This document shows positions 39,491-53,091 of a DNA stretch of 64,000 nt, piece after piece. The translations under genes were made by a program, and so were the position numbers. Origin of the DNA: Arenimonas oryziterrae DSM 21050 = YC6267 (GTDB taxonomy: Bacteria > Pseudomonadota > Gammaproteobacteria > Xanthomonadales > Xanthomonadaceae); NCBI RefSeq assembly GCF_000420545.1, contig NZ_ATVD01000007.1:51705-115704 (forward strand), read 5' to 3'. Within the stretch, counting starts at the first letter, position 1. Each line of letters opens with the position of its first letter. A model generated the notes under the pieces. It saw only the letters and a program-made list of their open reading frames with translations. It searched no databases and had not been told where the DNA came from.

Positions 39491-40146
39491 CGCGCGCCTC
39501 CCGAACGGGCCGTCGGCGCGAAGGCCTTGAGGAAGATGTCGACCACTTCGGCGATGTGTTCCTGGCGCTCGGCGGCGGTCGGCAACGGGCTCTTGCCGAC
39601 CAGCACGCTCATGTGCCGGATGCCCTTGAGCAGGCAGAAGAAGTGCGCCGCCGCATGCGCGGGATTGGCGACTTCGAGGGCGCCGGTGGCCTGCGCCTGA
39701 CGCAGGAAGCTCTCCATCTCGTCGAGCGTCCGTTTGGGGCCGGCGGCATAGAAGATATCGGTCAGGCGGGGCTTCTGGCCGGCCTGGGCGACCATGATCT
39801 GATGCAGCTTGATCGCGCGCTCGTCCATGATCAGGTCGGTGAAGCTGCGGCCGATCGTGGTCAGGGCCTCGCGGACGGCCTGCCCGGTCACCGGCTCGAA
39901 CACGCCATGCGGCAGCAAATCCTCGCAGCAAGTGGTCACGGCGGCCGCGAACAGCGACTCCTTGTCCTCGAAATGGCTGTAGACGGTCAGTTTGGACACC
40001 CCGGCGGCCTGGGCGATGACGTCCATGCTGACCCCGTCATAGCCCCGCTCGGGGAACAGGCGCATGGCGGCCTCCAGGATGGCGGCACGCTTTTCCGGGT
40101 CCTTGGGGCGGCCGGGGGCCGCGGGACGGTGGGGCAAAAAATTCAT
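39487..40146 (-). CDS. TetR-family repressor of the adjacent RND pump
   Basis: 219 aa. PKDPEKRAAILEAAMRLFPERGYDGVSMDVIAQAAGVSKLTVYSHF is a classic TetR N-terminal helix-turn-helix, and the C-terminal ligand domain includes ALTTIGRSFTDLIMDERAI. It is divergent from the adaptor gene of the RND pump, with 70 nt between starts containing a palindrome over the pump promoter. It likely represses the pump and itself; the inducer is unknown. Confidence 0.95.
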   Translation of the reverse strand: MNFLPHRPAAPGRPKDPEKRAAILEAAMRLFPERGYDGVSMDVIAQAAGVSKLTVYSHFEDKESLFAAAVTTCCEDLLPHGVFEPVTGQAVREALTTIGRSFTDLIMDERAIKLHQIMVAQAGQKPRLTDIFYAAGPKRTLDEMESFLRQAQATGALEVANPAHAAAHFFCLLKGIRHMSVLVGKSPLPTAAERQEHIAEVVDIFLKAFAPTARSGGAR

Positions 40147-40156
40147 GTCGGAATTA

Positions 40157-40186
40157 TTGAACTAAACGGTTCGATAAAGATAGTAT
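40157..40186 (+). promoter_or_regulatory. RND operon promoter with overlapping TetR operator
   Basis: TTGAAC (40157-40162) and TAGTAT (40181-40186), 18 nt apart, form a plausible promoter 31 nt before the adaptor start. TTGAAC-N6-GTTCGA (40157-40174) is an imperfect palindrome over the -35 box, and a further GTTCA occurs at 40195-40199. This is the expected place for repressor binding. Confidence 0.6.
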
Positions 40187-40216
40187 ACCCGCCAGTTCAT
40201 TATTTAGGCCCTGCTC

Positions 40217-41344
40217 ATGTTCGCCGTCCGCCCTGGTTTCCGGCTCGTTCCGATCCTTGCCCTGCTCTTGCTGGCCGCCTGCGGCAAGGACGAACCCGCC
40301 GTCGTCGTGCGCCCTGCCCTGGTCGTGCAGCCGGCAAACTCCGGCCTCGGCGTGGAAGCCTTCGCGGGCGAAGTGCATGCCCGTCAGGAACCGGAGCTGG
40401 CCTTCCGCGTCGCCGGCAAGATCGCCCGTCGTCTGGTCGACGCTGGCGCGCATGTGCAGACCGGCCAGCCGCTCGCCGAGCTCGATGCCTCCGATCTGCA
40501 GCTGCAGTCGCAGGCTTATGGTGCGGCCTTGAAGTCGGCGCAGTCCGAATTCGCCCTGGCCAAAGCCGAACTCGATCGCTACAAGAATCTCTTTGACCAG
40601 CAGTTGGTCAGCCGCTCGCTGTACGAAAGCAAGAAGGCAAGCTTCGACGCCGCGGCCGCGCGGGTGCAGCAGGCACGCGCGCAGGCCTCGGTGTACGGCA
40701 ACCAGGCCGGTTACGCGGTATTGCGTGCGCCGCATGCCGGCATCATCGCGCAGCGTTTGGCCGAAGCCGGCCAAGTCGTCGCGGCGGGCCAGACGGTGTT
40801 CGTGCTGGCCGTGGACGGCGAGCGCGAAGTCGCGATCAGCGTGCCCGAGCAGAGCGTCGGCCAGTTCAAGGTCGGCCGCGAACTCGTGGTCGAGCTGTGG
40901 GCCACGCCGGGCAAACGCTATCAGGCGACCCTGCGCGAGATCGCGCCGGCGGCCGATGCCTTGACGCGTACCTATGCGGCGCGCGTGAGTTTCCATGCCG
41001 ACGATGTCGATCTGGGCCAGAGCGCGCGCGTCTACGCGCAGGCCGATGGCAGCGCACCGCTGTCGCTGCCGCTGTCGGCGCTGACCGAAAGCCAGGGCAA
41101 GCCGGCGGTGTGGGTGGTCGATCCGGCGACGAGGAAAGTCCATCTGACCGTCATCGCCGTCGGCCCTTACGGCGAAACCGGCGTGCCGGTGCTGTCGGGT
41201 CTCAAGGCGACCGATTGGGTCATCGCCGCCGGTACGCATCTGCTGCGCGAAGGCGAGCAGGTCGCGCCGATCGATCGCGACAATCGGCCGGTATCGCTGA
41301 ATCCGGGCGCGGGTCGCGCCGCCTCCGTCACCGCCGCCCGCTGA
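40217..41344 (+). CDS. RND efflux periplasmic adaptor (membrane fusion lipoprotein)
   Basis: 375 aa. The signal peptide ends in a lipobox LLAAC (Cys21). The order is beta-barrel/lipoyl half (EPELAFRVAGKIARRLVDAGAHVQTGQPLAELD), a coiled-coil hairpin (about residues 95-165), the second lipoyl half (LRAPHAGIIAQRLAEAGQVV) and the beta-barrel (GRELVVELWATPGKRY). It bridges the RND permease and an outer-membrane channel. 10 nt before the permease gene. Confidence 0.95.
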   Translation: MFAVRPGFRLVPILALLLLAACGKDEPAVVVRPALVVQPANSGLGVEAFAGEVHARQEPELAFRVAGKIARRLVDAGAHVQTGQPLAELDASDLQLQSQAYGAALKSAQSEFALAKAELDRYKNLFDQQLVSRSLYESKKASFDAAAARVQQARAQASVYGNQAGYAVLRAPHAGIIAQRLAEAGQVVAAGQTVFVLAVDGEREVAISVPEQSVGQFKVGRELVVELWATPGKRYQATLREIAPAADALTRTYAARVSFHADDVDLGQSARVYAQADGSAPLSLPLSALTESQGKPAVWVVDPATRKVHLTVIAVGPYGETGVPVLSGLKATDWVIAAGTHLLREGEQVAPIDRDNRPVSLNPGAGRAASVTAAR

Positions 41345-41354
41345 GCCGACGACC

Positions 41355-44300
41355 ATGAGCAATTTCAATCTCTCGGCCTGGTCACTGAAGAACCGCACCC
41401 TCGTGCAGTTCGCGATGATCGTGCTCGCTCTGGTCGGCTTCTTCAGCTACCAGCGTCTGGGTCAGTCCGAAGACCCGCCGTTCACCTTCAAGATCATGGT
41501 CGTGCGCACGTTCTGGCCGGGCGCGACTGCCGAAGAAGTCGGTCATCAAGTCAGCGACCGCATCGAAAAGAAGCTCATGGAGACCGGCGAGTACGAGTTC
41601 ATCCGCTCGTATTCGCGTCCGGGCGAATCGCTGGTGCAGTTCATCGCCAAGGATTCGCTGCATTCGCGCGACATTCCAGCGCTGTGGTACCAGGTGCGCA
41701 AGAAGGTCGGCGACATCCGCGGCAGTCTGCCCTCGGGCGTGGTCGGGCCGTTCTTCAACGACGAATTCGGCGACACCTTCGGCAACATCTATGCGCTGAC
41801 CGGCGACGGTTTCGACTACGCGACGATGAAGGACTACGCCGAGCGCGCCGAATTGGCCCTGCATCGCGTGCCCGATGTCGCCAAGGTCGACCTCATCGGC
41901 CTGCAGGAAGAAAAAATCTGGATCGAGCTGTCCAACACCAAGCTCGCGACCCTGGGCATTCCGCTGCAGGCGGTGCAACAGGCCATCGACGCGCAGAACG
42001 CCGTGGTGCCGACCAGCTTCTTCGAAACCGGTACCGATCGCGTGCAACTGCGTGTGACCGGCGGCTTCAGCACGGTCGAGGAGATCAGCAATTTCCCGAT
42101 CCGCGCCGGCGATCGCACCTTCCGTCTGGGCGACGTCGCCACGATCAAGCGTGGTTTTGCCGACCCGGCCGAGCCGCGCATGCGCTTCATGGGTGAAAAC
42201 GCCATCGGCATCGCGGTGTCGATGAAACCCGGCGGCGACATCATCCACTTGGGCGAATCGCTGGAAAGCGAATTTGCGCGCCTGCAGAAATCGCTGCCGG
42301 TGGGCATGAGCCTGCGCAAGGTCTCCGACCAGCCGACGGCCGTGCGCGACTCGGTCGCCGAGTTCGTCAAATCGCTCACTGAAGCGGTGGTCATCGTGCT
42401 GCTGGTGAGCTTCTTCTCGCTGGGCAAGCGACCGGGCCTGGTCGTCGCCCTGTCGATTCCGCTCGTGCTGGCGATGACGTTCGCCGCGATGCGCTACTTC
42501 GACATCGGCCTGCACAAGATCTCGCTCGGCGCGCTGATCTTGGCGCTCGGCCTGCTCGTCGACGACGCGATCATCGCGGTGGAGATGATGGCCGTGAAGA
42601 TGGAGCAGGGACTGGATCGCCTGAGCGCAGCGAGTTTCGCCTACACCAGCACCGCGTTTCCGATGCTGACCGGCACGCTGATCACGGCGGCGGGCTTCCT
42701 GCCGATCGCGACCGCGCAGTCGGGCACCGGCGAATACACCCGTTCGATCTTCCAGGTAGTGACCATCGCCTTGCTGCTGAGCTGGATCGCGGCGGTCGTA
42801 TTCATTCCTTACCTGGGCGATCGCCTGCTGCCCGATGCCGAGCAGATCGCCGCCGCGCGCCGCGACCGCAAGCCGTCCTTGCTGCGCCAGCGTCTGGCCC
42901 TGCTGCTGCCTACCTGGCTCGGCGACTTGATCACGCCCGAGCCCGAACCGGCCGGTGGCCACGGCGAGCACTACGACAGCCGCTTCTATCGCCGCCTGCG
43001 TGGCTGGATCGCCTGGTGCGTGCAGCATCGCAAGCGCGTCATGGTCGTCACGGCGCTCGCATTCTTCCTCGCGGTCGGATTGTTCCGCTTCGTGCCGCAG
43101 CAGTTCTTCCCCTCGTCCACGCGCCTGGAACTGGTCGTCGACCTCGAACTCGCCGAAGGCTCGTCCCTGGTGGCGACCGAAGCCGCGACCAAGCGTTTCG
43201 AGGCGGAGCTGGCCAAGCGCAAGGATCTGGTGAACTACGTCGCCTACGTCGGCACCGGCTCGCCGCGTTTCTATCTGCCCTTCGACCAGAAACTGCCGCA
43301 GGCCAATTTCGCGCAGTTCGTGCTGCTCACGCCCGACGTGAAGACGCGCGAGGTCATCCGCCATTGGGTGATCGAAACCCTGGCCAAGGACTTCCCCGAC
43401 CTGCAGGGCCGCGTGCTGCGTCTGGAAAACGGCCCGCCAGTCGGTTTCCCGATCCAGTTCCGCGTCTCGGGCGAACACATCGACGATGTGCGTCGCATCG
43501 CCTACGAAGTCGCCGACAAGGTGCGCGCGAACGGCCATGTCGACAACATCAATCTCGACTGGGACGAGCCGAGCAAGGTCGTTCGGCTGAAGATCGACCA
43601 GGAGCGTGCCCGCGCACTCGGCGTGACGTCGGCGCAGCTGGCGCTGTTCCTGCGCGGTTCGCTGTCGGGCACGACGGTCAGCACGTACCGCGAAGGCAAT
43701 GAACTCATCGAGATCCTGCTGCGCGGCCCAGAGGAAGAGCGCGCGCGCCTGTCCCTGCTCGGTTCGCTCGCCGTGCCGACCGACAAGGGTCGCAGCGTGC
43801 CGCTGGCGCAGATCGCCACGCTCGAATACGGATTTGAGGACGGTATTCTCTGGCACCGCAATCGTCTGCCGACGATCACCGTGCGCGGCGACATCTACGG
43901 CGACGTCACGCCGCCGACGGTGACCTCGCAGATCCTGCCGACGCTCGAAGGCATCCGCAGCAAGCTGCCGCCCGGCTATCTGCTCGAAACCGGCGGCACG
44001 GTGGAAGATTCCGCGCGCGGTTCGGTGTCGGTGGCGGCCGGCGTGCCGCTGTTCCTGTTCGCCGTCACGGCCTTGTTGATGATCCAGCTGCGCAGTTTCC
44101 GCCGCACCGCCATGGTGCTGATGACCGCACCGCTGGGCCTGATCGGCGTGACCGCCTTCCTGCTGATCTTCCGCGTGCCGTTCGGCTTCGTCGCGATGCT
44201 CGGCACGATTGCGCTGTCGGGCATGATCATGCGCAACTCGGTCATCCTCGTCGATCAGATCGATCAGGACATCGCTGCCGGTCATACGCCTTACCAGGCG

Positions 44301-44513
44301 ATCATCGACGCGACGGTGCGCCGTTTCCGTCCGATCGTGCTGACCGCGCTGGCGGCGGTGCTGGCCATGATTCCGCTATCGCGCAGTGTGTTCTTCGGGC
44401 CGATGGCGGTGTCGATCATGGGCGGCCTGATCGTCGCGACCGGTCTGACCGTCCTGTTCCTGCCGGCGCTGTATGCGGCGTGGTTCCGCGTCCCCGTCCC
44501 CGATCATCCCTGA
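41355..44513 (+). CDS. RND efflux permease (HAE1-like, MexK/VexK type)
   Basis: 1052 aa with twelve membrane helices and two large periplasmic loops. The first helix region LKNRTLVQFAMIVLALVGFFSYQRLGQSEDPPF and the TM4 motif LGLLVDDAIIAVEMMAVKME with the proton-relay Asp pair are RND hallmarks. GFVAMLGTIALSGMIMRNSVILVDQI belongs to the second half. The pump exports drugs or metabolites using the proton gradient. It has no own outer-membrane factor; the nearby tolC is the likely partner. Substrate unknown. Confidence 0.96.
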   Translation: MSNFNLSAWSLKNRTLVQFAMIVLALVGFFSYQRLGQSEDPPFTFKIMVVRTFWPGATAEEVGHQVSDRIEKKLMETGEYEFIRSYSRPGESLVQFIAKDSLHSRDIPALWYQVRKKVGDIRGSLPSGVVGPFFNDEFGDTFGNIYALTGDGFDYATMKDYAERAELALHRVPDVAKVDLIGLQEEKIWIELSNTKLATLGIPLQAVQQAIDAQNAVVPTSFFETGTDRVQLRVTGGFSTVEEISNFPIRAGDRTFRLGDVATIKRGFADPAEPRMRFMGENAIGIAVSMKPGGDIIHLGESLESEFARLQKSLPVGMSLRKVSDQPTAVRDSVAEFVKSLTEAVVIVLLVSFFSLGKRPGLVVALSIPLVLAMTFAAMRYFDIGLHKISLGALILALGLLVDDAIIAVEMMAVKMEQGLDRLSAASFAYTSTAFPMLTGTLITAAGFLPIATAQSGTGEYTRSIFQVVTIALLLSWIAAVVFIPYLGDRLLPDAEQIAAARRDRKPSLLRQRLALLLPTWLGDLITPEPEPAGGHGEHYDSRFYRRLRGWIAWCVQHRKRVMVVTALAFFLAVGLFRFVPQQFFPSSTRLELVVDLELAEGSSLVATEAATKRFEAELAKRKDLVNYVAYVGTGSPRFYLPFDQKLPQANFAQFVLLTPDVKTREVIRHWVIETLAKDFPDLQGRVLRLENGPPVGFPIQFRVSGEHIDDVRRIAYEVADKVRANGHVDNINLDWDEPSKVVRLKIDQERARALGVTSAQLALFLRGSLSGTTVSTYREGNELIEILLRGPEEERARLSLLGSLAVPTDKGRSVPLAQIATLEYGFEDGILWHRNRLPTITVRGDIYGDVTPPTVTSQILPTLEGIRSKLPPGYLLETGGTVEDSARGSVSVAAGVPLFLFAVTALLMIQLRSFRRTAMVLMTAPLGLIGVTAFLLIFRVPFGFVAMLGTIALSGMIMRNSVILVDQIDQDIAAGHTPYQAIIDATVRRFRPIVLTALAAVLAMIPLSRSVFFGPMAVSIMGGLIVATGLTVLFLPALYAAWFRVPVPDHP

Positions 44514-44591
44514 ATTCGCGACCGGGCTTCTGGCAAGGCTCCCTCCCCCTTGCTGCGTCAGAGGCCCGGTTCGCGTTCTTCGCCCGTTACC

Positions 44592-45101
44592 ATGGCTGCG
44601 ATGACTCCGATCCAGGTCCAGCTCGAACAGGTCGCGAACGCCCGCGTCGCGCTGGCCTTCAAGGTCATCGTGGCGATGGACCTGACCTTGTTCCTGACCG
44701 GGTACGGCTGGTTGCCGGCGGCCGTGCACGTGTCGCGGCAGACCGGACCGTGGAATGCCGCCGGTACGACCCGCAGGGTGCATTTCGCCGACGGCAACAG
44801 CGCGTTCGAGGAAGTGCTCGAAGCGCGTGAACCGTTCCGGCTGCTGTACCGGATCACCGGCTTCACCAGCTTCATGCGTCTACTCGCCCGCGAGATCGAG
44901 GGCGAGTGGCTGCTCAGCGCCGAAGGCGAGGGCACCCGGATCGTCTGGCGCTACACCTTCCAGGCGAAGTCGCGATTCACGGGCATGCTCCTGCGTCGCC
45001 TGGTGCGCGGCAGTTTTCTCGCCTACATGCGTCAGGCGCTGGCGCGGGCCGTCCACTACATCGAAGCCAACGCCCACCTGTCCGAAGAGCCCCGGCGCTG
45101 A
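44592..45101 (+). CDS. SRPBCC-family (START/Bet v1-like) protein
   Basis: 169 aa from the ATG at 44592, or 166 aa from the ATG three codons later; neither has a clear ribosome site. The pattern HVSRQTGPWNAAGTTRRVHFADGNSAFEEVLEAREPFRLLYRITGF is typical of SRPBCC proteins with a hydrophobic ligand cavity. No membrane helix or catalytic set is seen. It stands alone between the RND operon and the TPP riboswitch. Ligand unknown. Confidence 0.8.
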   Translation: MAAMTPIQVQLEQVANARVALAFKVIVAMDLTLFLTGYGWLPAAVHVSRQTGPWNAAGTTRRVHFADGNSAFEEVLEAREPFRLLYRITGFTSFMRLLAREIEGEWLLSAEGEGTRIVWRYTFQAKSRFTGMLLRRLVRGSFLAYMRQALARAVHYIEANAHLSEEPRR

Positions 45102-45143
45102 TTCACTGGCCCGCCCCGGGCCGACGTGCTGAAATAGCGCCCT

Positions 45144-47177
<2,034 letters not shown>

Positions 47178-47192
47178 ACCCGGGGGTGGGCC

Positions 47193-48266
47193 ATGGCGGT
47201 GGAGCTGAGGATCGACGAGGCGGCGGCACTGCGTCAGTTGATGACGCTCAACCGCATCGCCCGGATCGCCGTCCAGGACCTGGCCTTGCAGCCGATGCTG
47301 CAGCGGATCGTCGATGCCCTGAAGGAAGAGTTCGGCTGGGAATTCGTCGCCTGCGCGACGATCGACCGCGAGCGCGATGAGTTCGTTTGCGAAGCCGTCG
47401 CCGGCGCACTCGAGAGCGAGGTCAAGGTCGGGTATCGACGGGCCCTGGGCACCGGCGTGGTCGGGCAATGCGCCTCGACGGGCGTCACCATGGATATCGA
47501 CGATGCCCGCAACCATCCCGCTGTCATCGACACCCTGCACGGTACGGGTTCCGAGCTGTGTGTGCCGGTGGTCCACAACGGTGAAGTGCTCGCCGTGCTC
47601 AATGCCGAGAGCCGTCGGATCGGCGCCTTTCGCGGCCAGCGCGCCTTGCTCGAAACGGTCGCCGACCAGATCGCGGGCATCCTGCGCGCGGCCAATCTAT
47701 TCGGACAGCTGCAGCGCGCGAATGCGCAACTGCGCGAGGCGTATGCCGTGCTGGAGGATCTGTCGCAGAACGACAGTCTGACCGGCGTGGGCAATCGCCG
47801 CAGTTTCGACGGCTGGATCGCGCAGGCGATCGACGATGCGGCGGTCACGCATACTTCGCTGGCGCTGCTGCTGATCGATATCGACCACTTCAAGGCCTTC
47901 AACGACGGCTATGGCCATCTGGCCGGCGATGCCTGCCTGCAACAGGTCGCCGGCCTGCTCGCGTACGTGCTCGAAGATGGTGATGCGTTGCTCGCGCGCT
48001 ATGGCGGCGAAGAATTCGTGGTGATCCTCGCCGGTGCCGGCGTCGAAGAAGCGGCGCGCCTGGCGGAACGTCTGCGCCTGGCCGTGGAGGCCCGAGATAT
48101 TGCGCATCGCCATGTTGGCGCCGGCCGGGTGACGATCAGCGTCGGCGTCGCGGGATGCGTGCCGGCGCCGGGTGCGACCGCCGATGCCCTGATCGCGCCG
48201 GCCGATGCCGCGCTGTATCAGGCCAAACATGCCGGACGCAATCGCGTGGCGATCGCGTCGGCCTGA
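47193..48266 (+). CDS. GAF-GGDEF diguanylate cyclase
   Basis: 357 aa. Residues about 25-170 form a GAF-type sensor domain (LQRIVDALKEEFGWEF, ELCVPVVHNGEVLAVLNAES). Residues about 185-355 are a GGDEF domain with the intact active site RYGGEEF and LLIDIDHFKAFNDGYGH. It should make c-di-GMP from GTP. The RxxD inhibitory site that normally precedes the GGEEF loop is absent, so product inhibition is likely weak. The start lies 15 nt after thiC, with a GGGGGTGGG site, which suggests cotranscription. Confidence 0.93.
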   Translation: MAVELRIDEAAALRQLMTLNRIARIAVQDLALQPMLQRIVDALKEEFGWEFVACATIDRERDEFVCEAVAGALESEVKVGYRRALGTGVVGQCASTGVTMDIDDARNHPAVIDTLHGTGSELCVPVVHNGEVLAVLNAESRRIGAFRGQRALLETVADQIAGILRAANLFGQLQRANAQLREAYAVLEDLSQNDSLTGVGNRRSFDGWIAQAIDDAAVTHTSLALLLIDIDHFKAFNDGYGHLAGDACLQQVAGLLAYVLEDGDALLARYGGEEFVVILAGAGVEEAARLAERLRLAVEARDIAHRHVGAGRVTISVGVAGCVPAPGATADALIAPADAALYQAKHAGRNRVAIASA

Positions 48267-48344
48267 GGTCGGCGCGGGTCGGAGCTGCGTCCGGTTGCGC
48301 CGACGTTGTATCGTGGCGGCAGGCCTCACGGAGTGCTTCTGCCC

Positions 48345-49004
48345 ATGTCCCTGTTCTGGTTGCGTCGTCCGCACGTGCCCTTGCTGGTGCTGCTGGTATT
48401 GGCGGTCGCGATTTATCCCGTCATCGAAGCGTCGAGCATCGGTCGCTGGGGCCTGAACGTGCTGGTCATCGTCGGCATCGTGTTGTCGCTGCAACGCGTG
48501 CATGTGCCGCGACATGCCCTGCGCGCAGCGATCGTGCTCGCGCTGGTCGCCGTGGTGACGGCGGCGATGCATGCCTTCGATGTCACCTCGCGCACCGATC
48601 TGCTCGCGGCCGTGGCCCAGACCGCGTTCTACACGGCGGCGGCCCTGCAGATGTGCAGTTACATGCTGCGCGACGCGCGTGCGACGGTCGACGAACTATT
48701 CGCCGCCGCGACGGCGTTTCTGTTGTTGGCGATGGCCTGGACCGGCGTGTTCTGGTGCATCGAGTTCCTACACCCGGGCTCGTTCGCGGTGAATCTGCCG
48801 GCGGTCGCCGGGCAGATCAGCCTGTGGGAGCTGTTCTATTTCAGCATGACCACGCTGTCGACCACCGGTTACGGCGACATCGTGCCGGCCGCCAGCAGCG
48901 CACGCGGCGCGGTGATCCTGGAGCAGTTCCTGGGCGTGCTGTACGTGGCCCTGGTGATCTCGCGGCTGGCCGGATTCGCCGGGCGACGCCCGGCGGCGCC
49001 TTGA
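48345..49004 (+). CDS. Two-pore-helix potassium channel family protein
   Basis: 219 aa from the ATG at 48345. Six hydrophobic segments; the last two flank the filter motif TTLSTTGYGDIVP, close to the K+-selective TVGYGD. It fits the Ion_trans_2 type of bacterial K+ channel, in the inner membrane. No RCK/TrkA domain is attached. 78 nt behind the diguanylate cyclase gene on the same strand and followed by a bidirectional terminator. Confidence 0.88.
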   Translation: MSLFWLRRPHVPLLVLLVLAVAIYPVIEASSIGRWGLNVLVIVGIVLSLQRVHVPRHALRAAIVLALVAVVTAAMHAFDVTSRTDLLAAVAQTAFYTAAALQMCSYMLRDARATVDELFAAATAFLLLAMAWTGVFWCIEFLHPGSFAVNLPAVAGQISLWELFYFSMTTLSTTGYGDIVPAASSARGAVILEQFLGVLYVALVISRLAGFAGRRPAAP

Positions 49005-49007
49005 GCG

Positions 49008-49037
49008 AAAAAGGCCGCCTGTGAGGGCGGCCTTTCT
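49008..49037. terminator. Bidirectional terminator between K+ channel gene and ppa
   Basis: Stem AAAGGCCGCC/GGCGGCCTTT with a 6-nt loop, preceded by As and followed by Ts. Confidence 0.88.
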
Positions 49038-49061
49038 TGATCTGCGGATCGATGCGCGAAC

Positions 49062-49610
49062 TCAGAAGTTCGGTTTCTCCGGCGTGGCGTTGTAGCGCTC
49101 GACCGACAGCAGGATTTCCTGCTTGGCCTCGTCCGCGCCCGCCCAGCCGTCGACCTTGACCCACTTGCCCTTCTCGAGATCCTTGTAGTGCTCGAAGAAG
49201 TGCGAGATGCGTTCCTTGGTCAGGTGCGGCAGCTCGTCGATGTGCTTGACGTTGTCGTAGGCCGGAAACACCTTGCTGACCGGCACGGCGATGATCTTGG
49301 TGTCTTCGCCCGCTTCGTCGGTCATCTTCAGCATGCCGACGGTGCGGCAGCGGATCACCGAACCGGGGATCAGCGGCATCGGCATGATCACCAGCACGTC
49401 GGCCGGGTCGCCGTCGCCCGACAAGGTGTGCGGGATGTAGCCGTAGTTGCACGGGTAGCGCATCGGCGTGGTCAGCACGCGATCGACGAAGATCGCGCCG
49501 GAGGCCTTGTCGACCTCGTATTTCACCGGCTCCGAGTTCATCGGGATTTCGATGATGACGTTGAAATCGTTCGGCACATCGCGGCCGGTGGGAACTAGTT
49601 CGAGGGCCAT
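49062..49610 (-). CDS. ppa: Inorganic pyrophosphatase (soluble, family I)
   Basis: 182 aa from the ATG at 49610. [38 protein letters not shown] (metal-binding Asp triad) and [15 protein letters not shown] define family I PPase, which hydrolyses PPi in the cytosol. The open frame continues upstream but lacks similarity. Notable because a membrane PPase and a PPi-dependent phosphofructokinase lie within 5 kb. TATCAT 37 nt upstream on the minus strand could be its -10 box. Confidence 0.96.
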   Translation of the reverse strand: MALELVPTGRDVPNDFNVIIEIPMNSEPVKYEVDKASGAIFVDRVLTTPMRYPCNYGYIPHTLSGDGDPADVLVIMPMPLIPGSVIRCRTVGMLKMTDEAGEDTKIIAVPVSKVFPAYDNVKHIDELPHLTKERISHFFEHYKDLEKGKWVKVDGWAGADEAKQEILLSVERYNATPEKPNF

Positions 49611-49767
49611 GAGGGCGTCCGTCCGGGGGTAAATCAGGGGCGCGAATGATAGCCCAAGCCGTCCGAGCCGGTACTCGGAAGCCGGCAGCCGCGCCGACAG
49701 GGCGGCCGGCATCGCCGCGGGGCCCGAAGCGGGGTACATTGTCGCCGTCGCCCCCGGACCCTTCGCC

Positions 49768-50133
49768 ATGACTTCTTCTGGTACCCCGATCGATCCCAAG
49801 GCCCTGGATCTGTTGAATTCGCTCGAATCCGACCGTCCCGGCCTGATCAGCGAACTCGTCCGCCTGTTCCTGGCCGACGCGCCCAAGCAGATGCAGCTCA
49901 TCGACGACGGTCATGCCGCGCGCGATGTCGAGCAGGTCGGACAGGCTGCGCATTTCCTGCGCTCGGGTGCGATGGCGCTGGGCCTGACGCAGTTGACCGA
50001 AGCCAGCCTCGCCGTCGAGCGTGCCGATCTGGCCGACTACGGCCTGGCCCCGATGGGCGAACGCATCGGCGTGCTGCGCGTGGAATTGCGCAACGCGCTG
50101 CTGGCCCTGCTCAACGAGGTCAAACAGATCTGA
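49768..50133 (+). CDS. Stand-alone Hpt (histidine phosphotransfer) domain protein
   Basis: 121 aa. The helical region [28 protein letters not shown] carries the Hpt pattern with the phosphoacceptor His at residue 62 (AAHFLRS). It has no kinase or receiver domain, so it must relay phosphate between a hybrid kinase and a response regulator encoded elsewhere. TACATT 28 nt before the start may be the -10 box. Convergent with hppA. Confidence 0.8.
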   Translation: MTSSGTPIDPKALDLLNSLESDRPGLISELVRLFLADAPKQMQLIDDGHAARDVEQVGQAAHFLRSGAMALGLTQLTEASLAVERADLADYGLAPMGERIGVLRVELRNALLALLNEVKQI

Positions 50134-50157
50134 TTTTCAGCGCTGCCGGCACCGCGC

Positions 50158-50192
50158 AAAAAAGAAGCCCCGTATTCGCGGGGCTTCTTCGT
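50158..50192. terminator. Bidirectional terminator between Hpt gene and hppA
   Basis: A-run, stem AAGAAGCCCCG/CGGGGCTTCTT, then T-rich sequence. It can end both convergent transcripts. Confidence 0.88.
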
Positions 50193-50210
50193 TTCCGGTG
50201 TGGCTGAAAC

Positions 50211-52268
<2,058 letters not shown>

Positions 52269-52371
52269 GCAGACCCTCCCCAGAGTTCAGACAAAATAAG
52301 GCGGCCGAAAGGCCGCTGCGCCCGAGTATGGCAAAGGGGGGCGGGGTGCGCCAGCCGCGCCCCAATAATGC

Positions 52372-52393
52372 AAAAACCCGGCCAGGCCGGGCT
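52372..52393 (-). terminator. Terminator of the DUF4410 gene
   Basis: On the minus strand stem GCCCGGC/GCCGGGT then five Ts, between the DUF4410 stop and hppA. hppA therefore probably has its own promoter. Confidence 0.8.
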
Positions 52394-52418
52394 TTGCAGA
52401 GGCTTTCGCGGCGCGGTT

Positions 52419-53042
52419 TCAGTGCCCGCGCAAGGCCTTGGCCGCCGCCTCGGCCGCCTTTTCCGCGAAATCGTCCAGACCCTTGGTATTGGTGCCGCCG
52501 AACGCGCCGCCCCATTTGGTATCGGCGATCTCGGTCTGGGTCAGCGTCGAGCCGTCGTCCTTGCGCTTGAGCGTGAGGCGCACGCGTACCTTCTGCGAGC
52601 CCGCGCCGAAACCGACGAGGTAGCGCAAGGCCATGTTGCCCTTGCGGAAGTCGAGAATGTCGCCCGACAGCACCGCGGCGCTGCCCGGGTTGGGGCAGCT
52701 GCTCGTTCCGCTGACATGGGCGGCGATGCCACGCGCCTCCGTGGGCAAGTGCTTGGCCAGGCGATCCTGGATGATCTCGAGGTTGCGTTCGGGAATCGTC
52801 GCCGCGCGCTCGGTCTGGCCTTCGACTTTTTCGTCGTCCGACACCTGGAATCGTTCGACCTCCACGCACGTGATGGGTTCGTGCGCTGCGGTGGTCGAGG
52901 CCGGCGCGGCCACCGTGGCGGGCGTTGCCGGTGTCGCCGTATTCGCGGGTGTCGTTGCGGTGTCCTGGGCGGCAGCCGAGGCCGAAGCCAGCAGCAGGCA
53001 GGCGAATACGGTGCGGTAAGGGGCGGTCAACAGTCGGCGCAT
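52419..53042 (-). CDS. DUF4410-family exported protein
   Basis: 207 aa. Signal peptide ending SAAA (about residue 24), a Thr/Ala/Pro-rich linker to about residue 52, then a folded domain. The segment LSGDILDFRKGNMALRYLVGFGAGSQKVRVRL is the DUF4410 core. It has no lipobox. Function unknown; family members are envelope proteins in proteobacteria. It lies 49 nt downstream of pfp on the same strand. Confidence 0.82.
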   Translation of the reverse strand: MRRLLTAPYRTVFACLLLASASAAAQDTATTPANTATPATPATVAAPASTTAAHEPITCVEVERFQVSDDEKVEGQTERAATIPERNLEIIQDRLAKHLPTEARGIAAHVSGTSSCPNPGSAAVLSGDILDFRKGNMALRYLVGFGAGSQKVRVRLTLKRKDDGSTLTQTEIADTKWGGAFGGTNTKGLDDFAEKAAEAAAKALRGH

Positions 53043-53091
53043 GGCAGGTCCTTCTGGAAGTGATGAACAGCGAGGGAGTGGCGGAAACCCA

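Noticed and set aside
41382..44285. 967-codon open frame on the minus strand opposite the RND permease
   Set aside because: Antisense artefact; charged repetitive composition, no start context.
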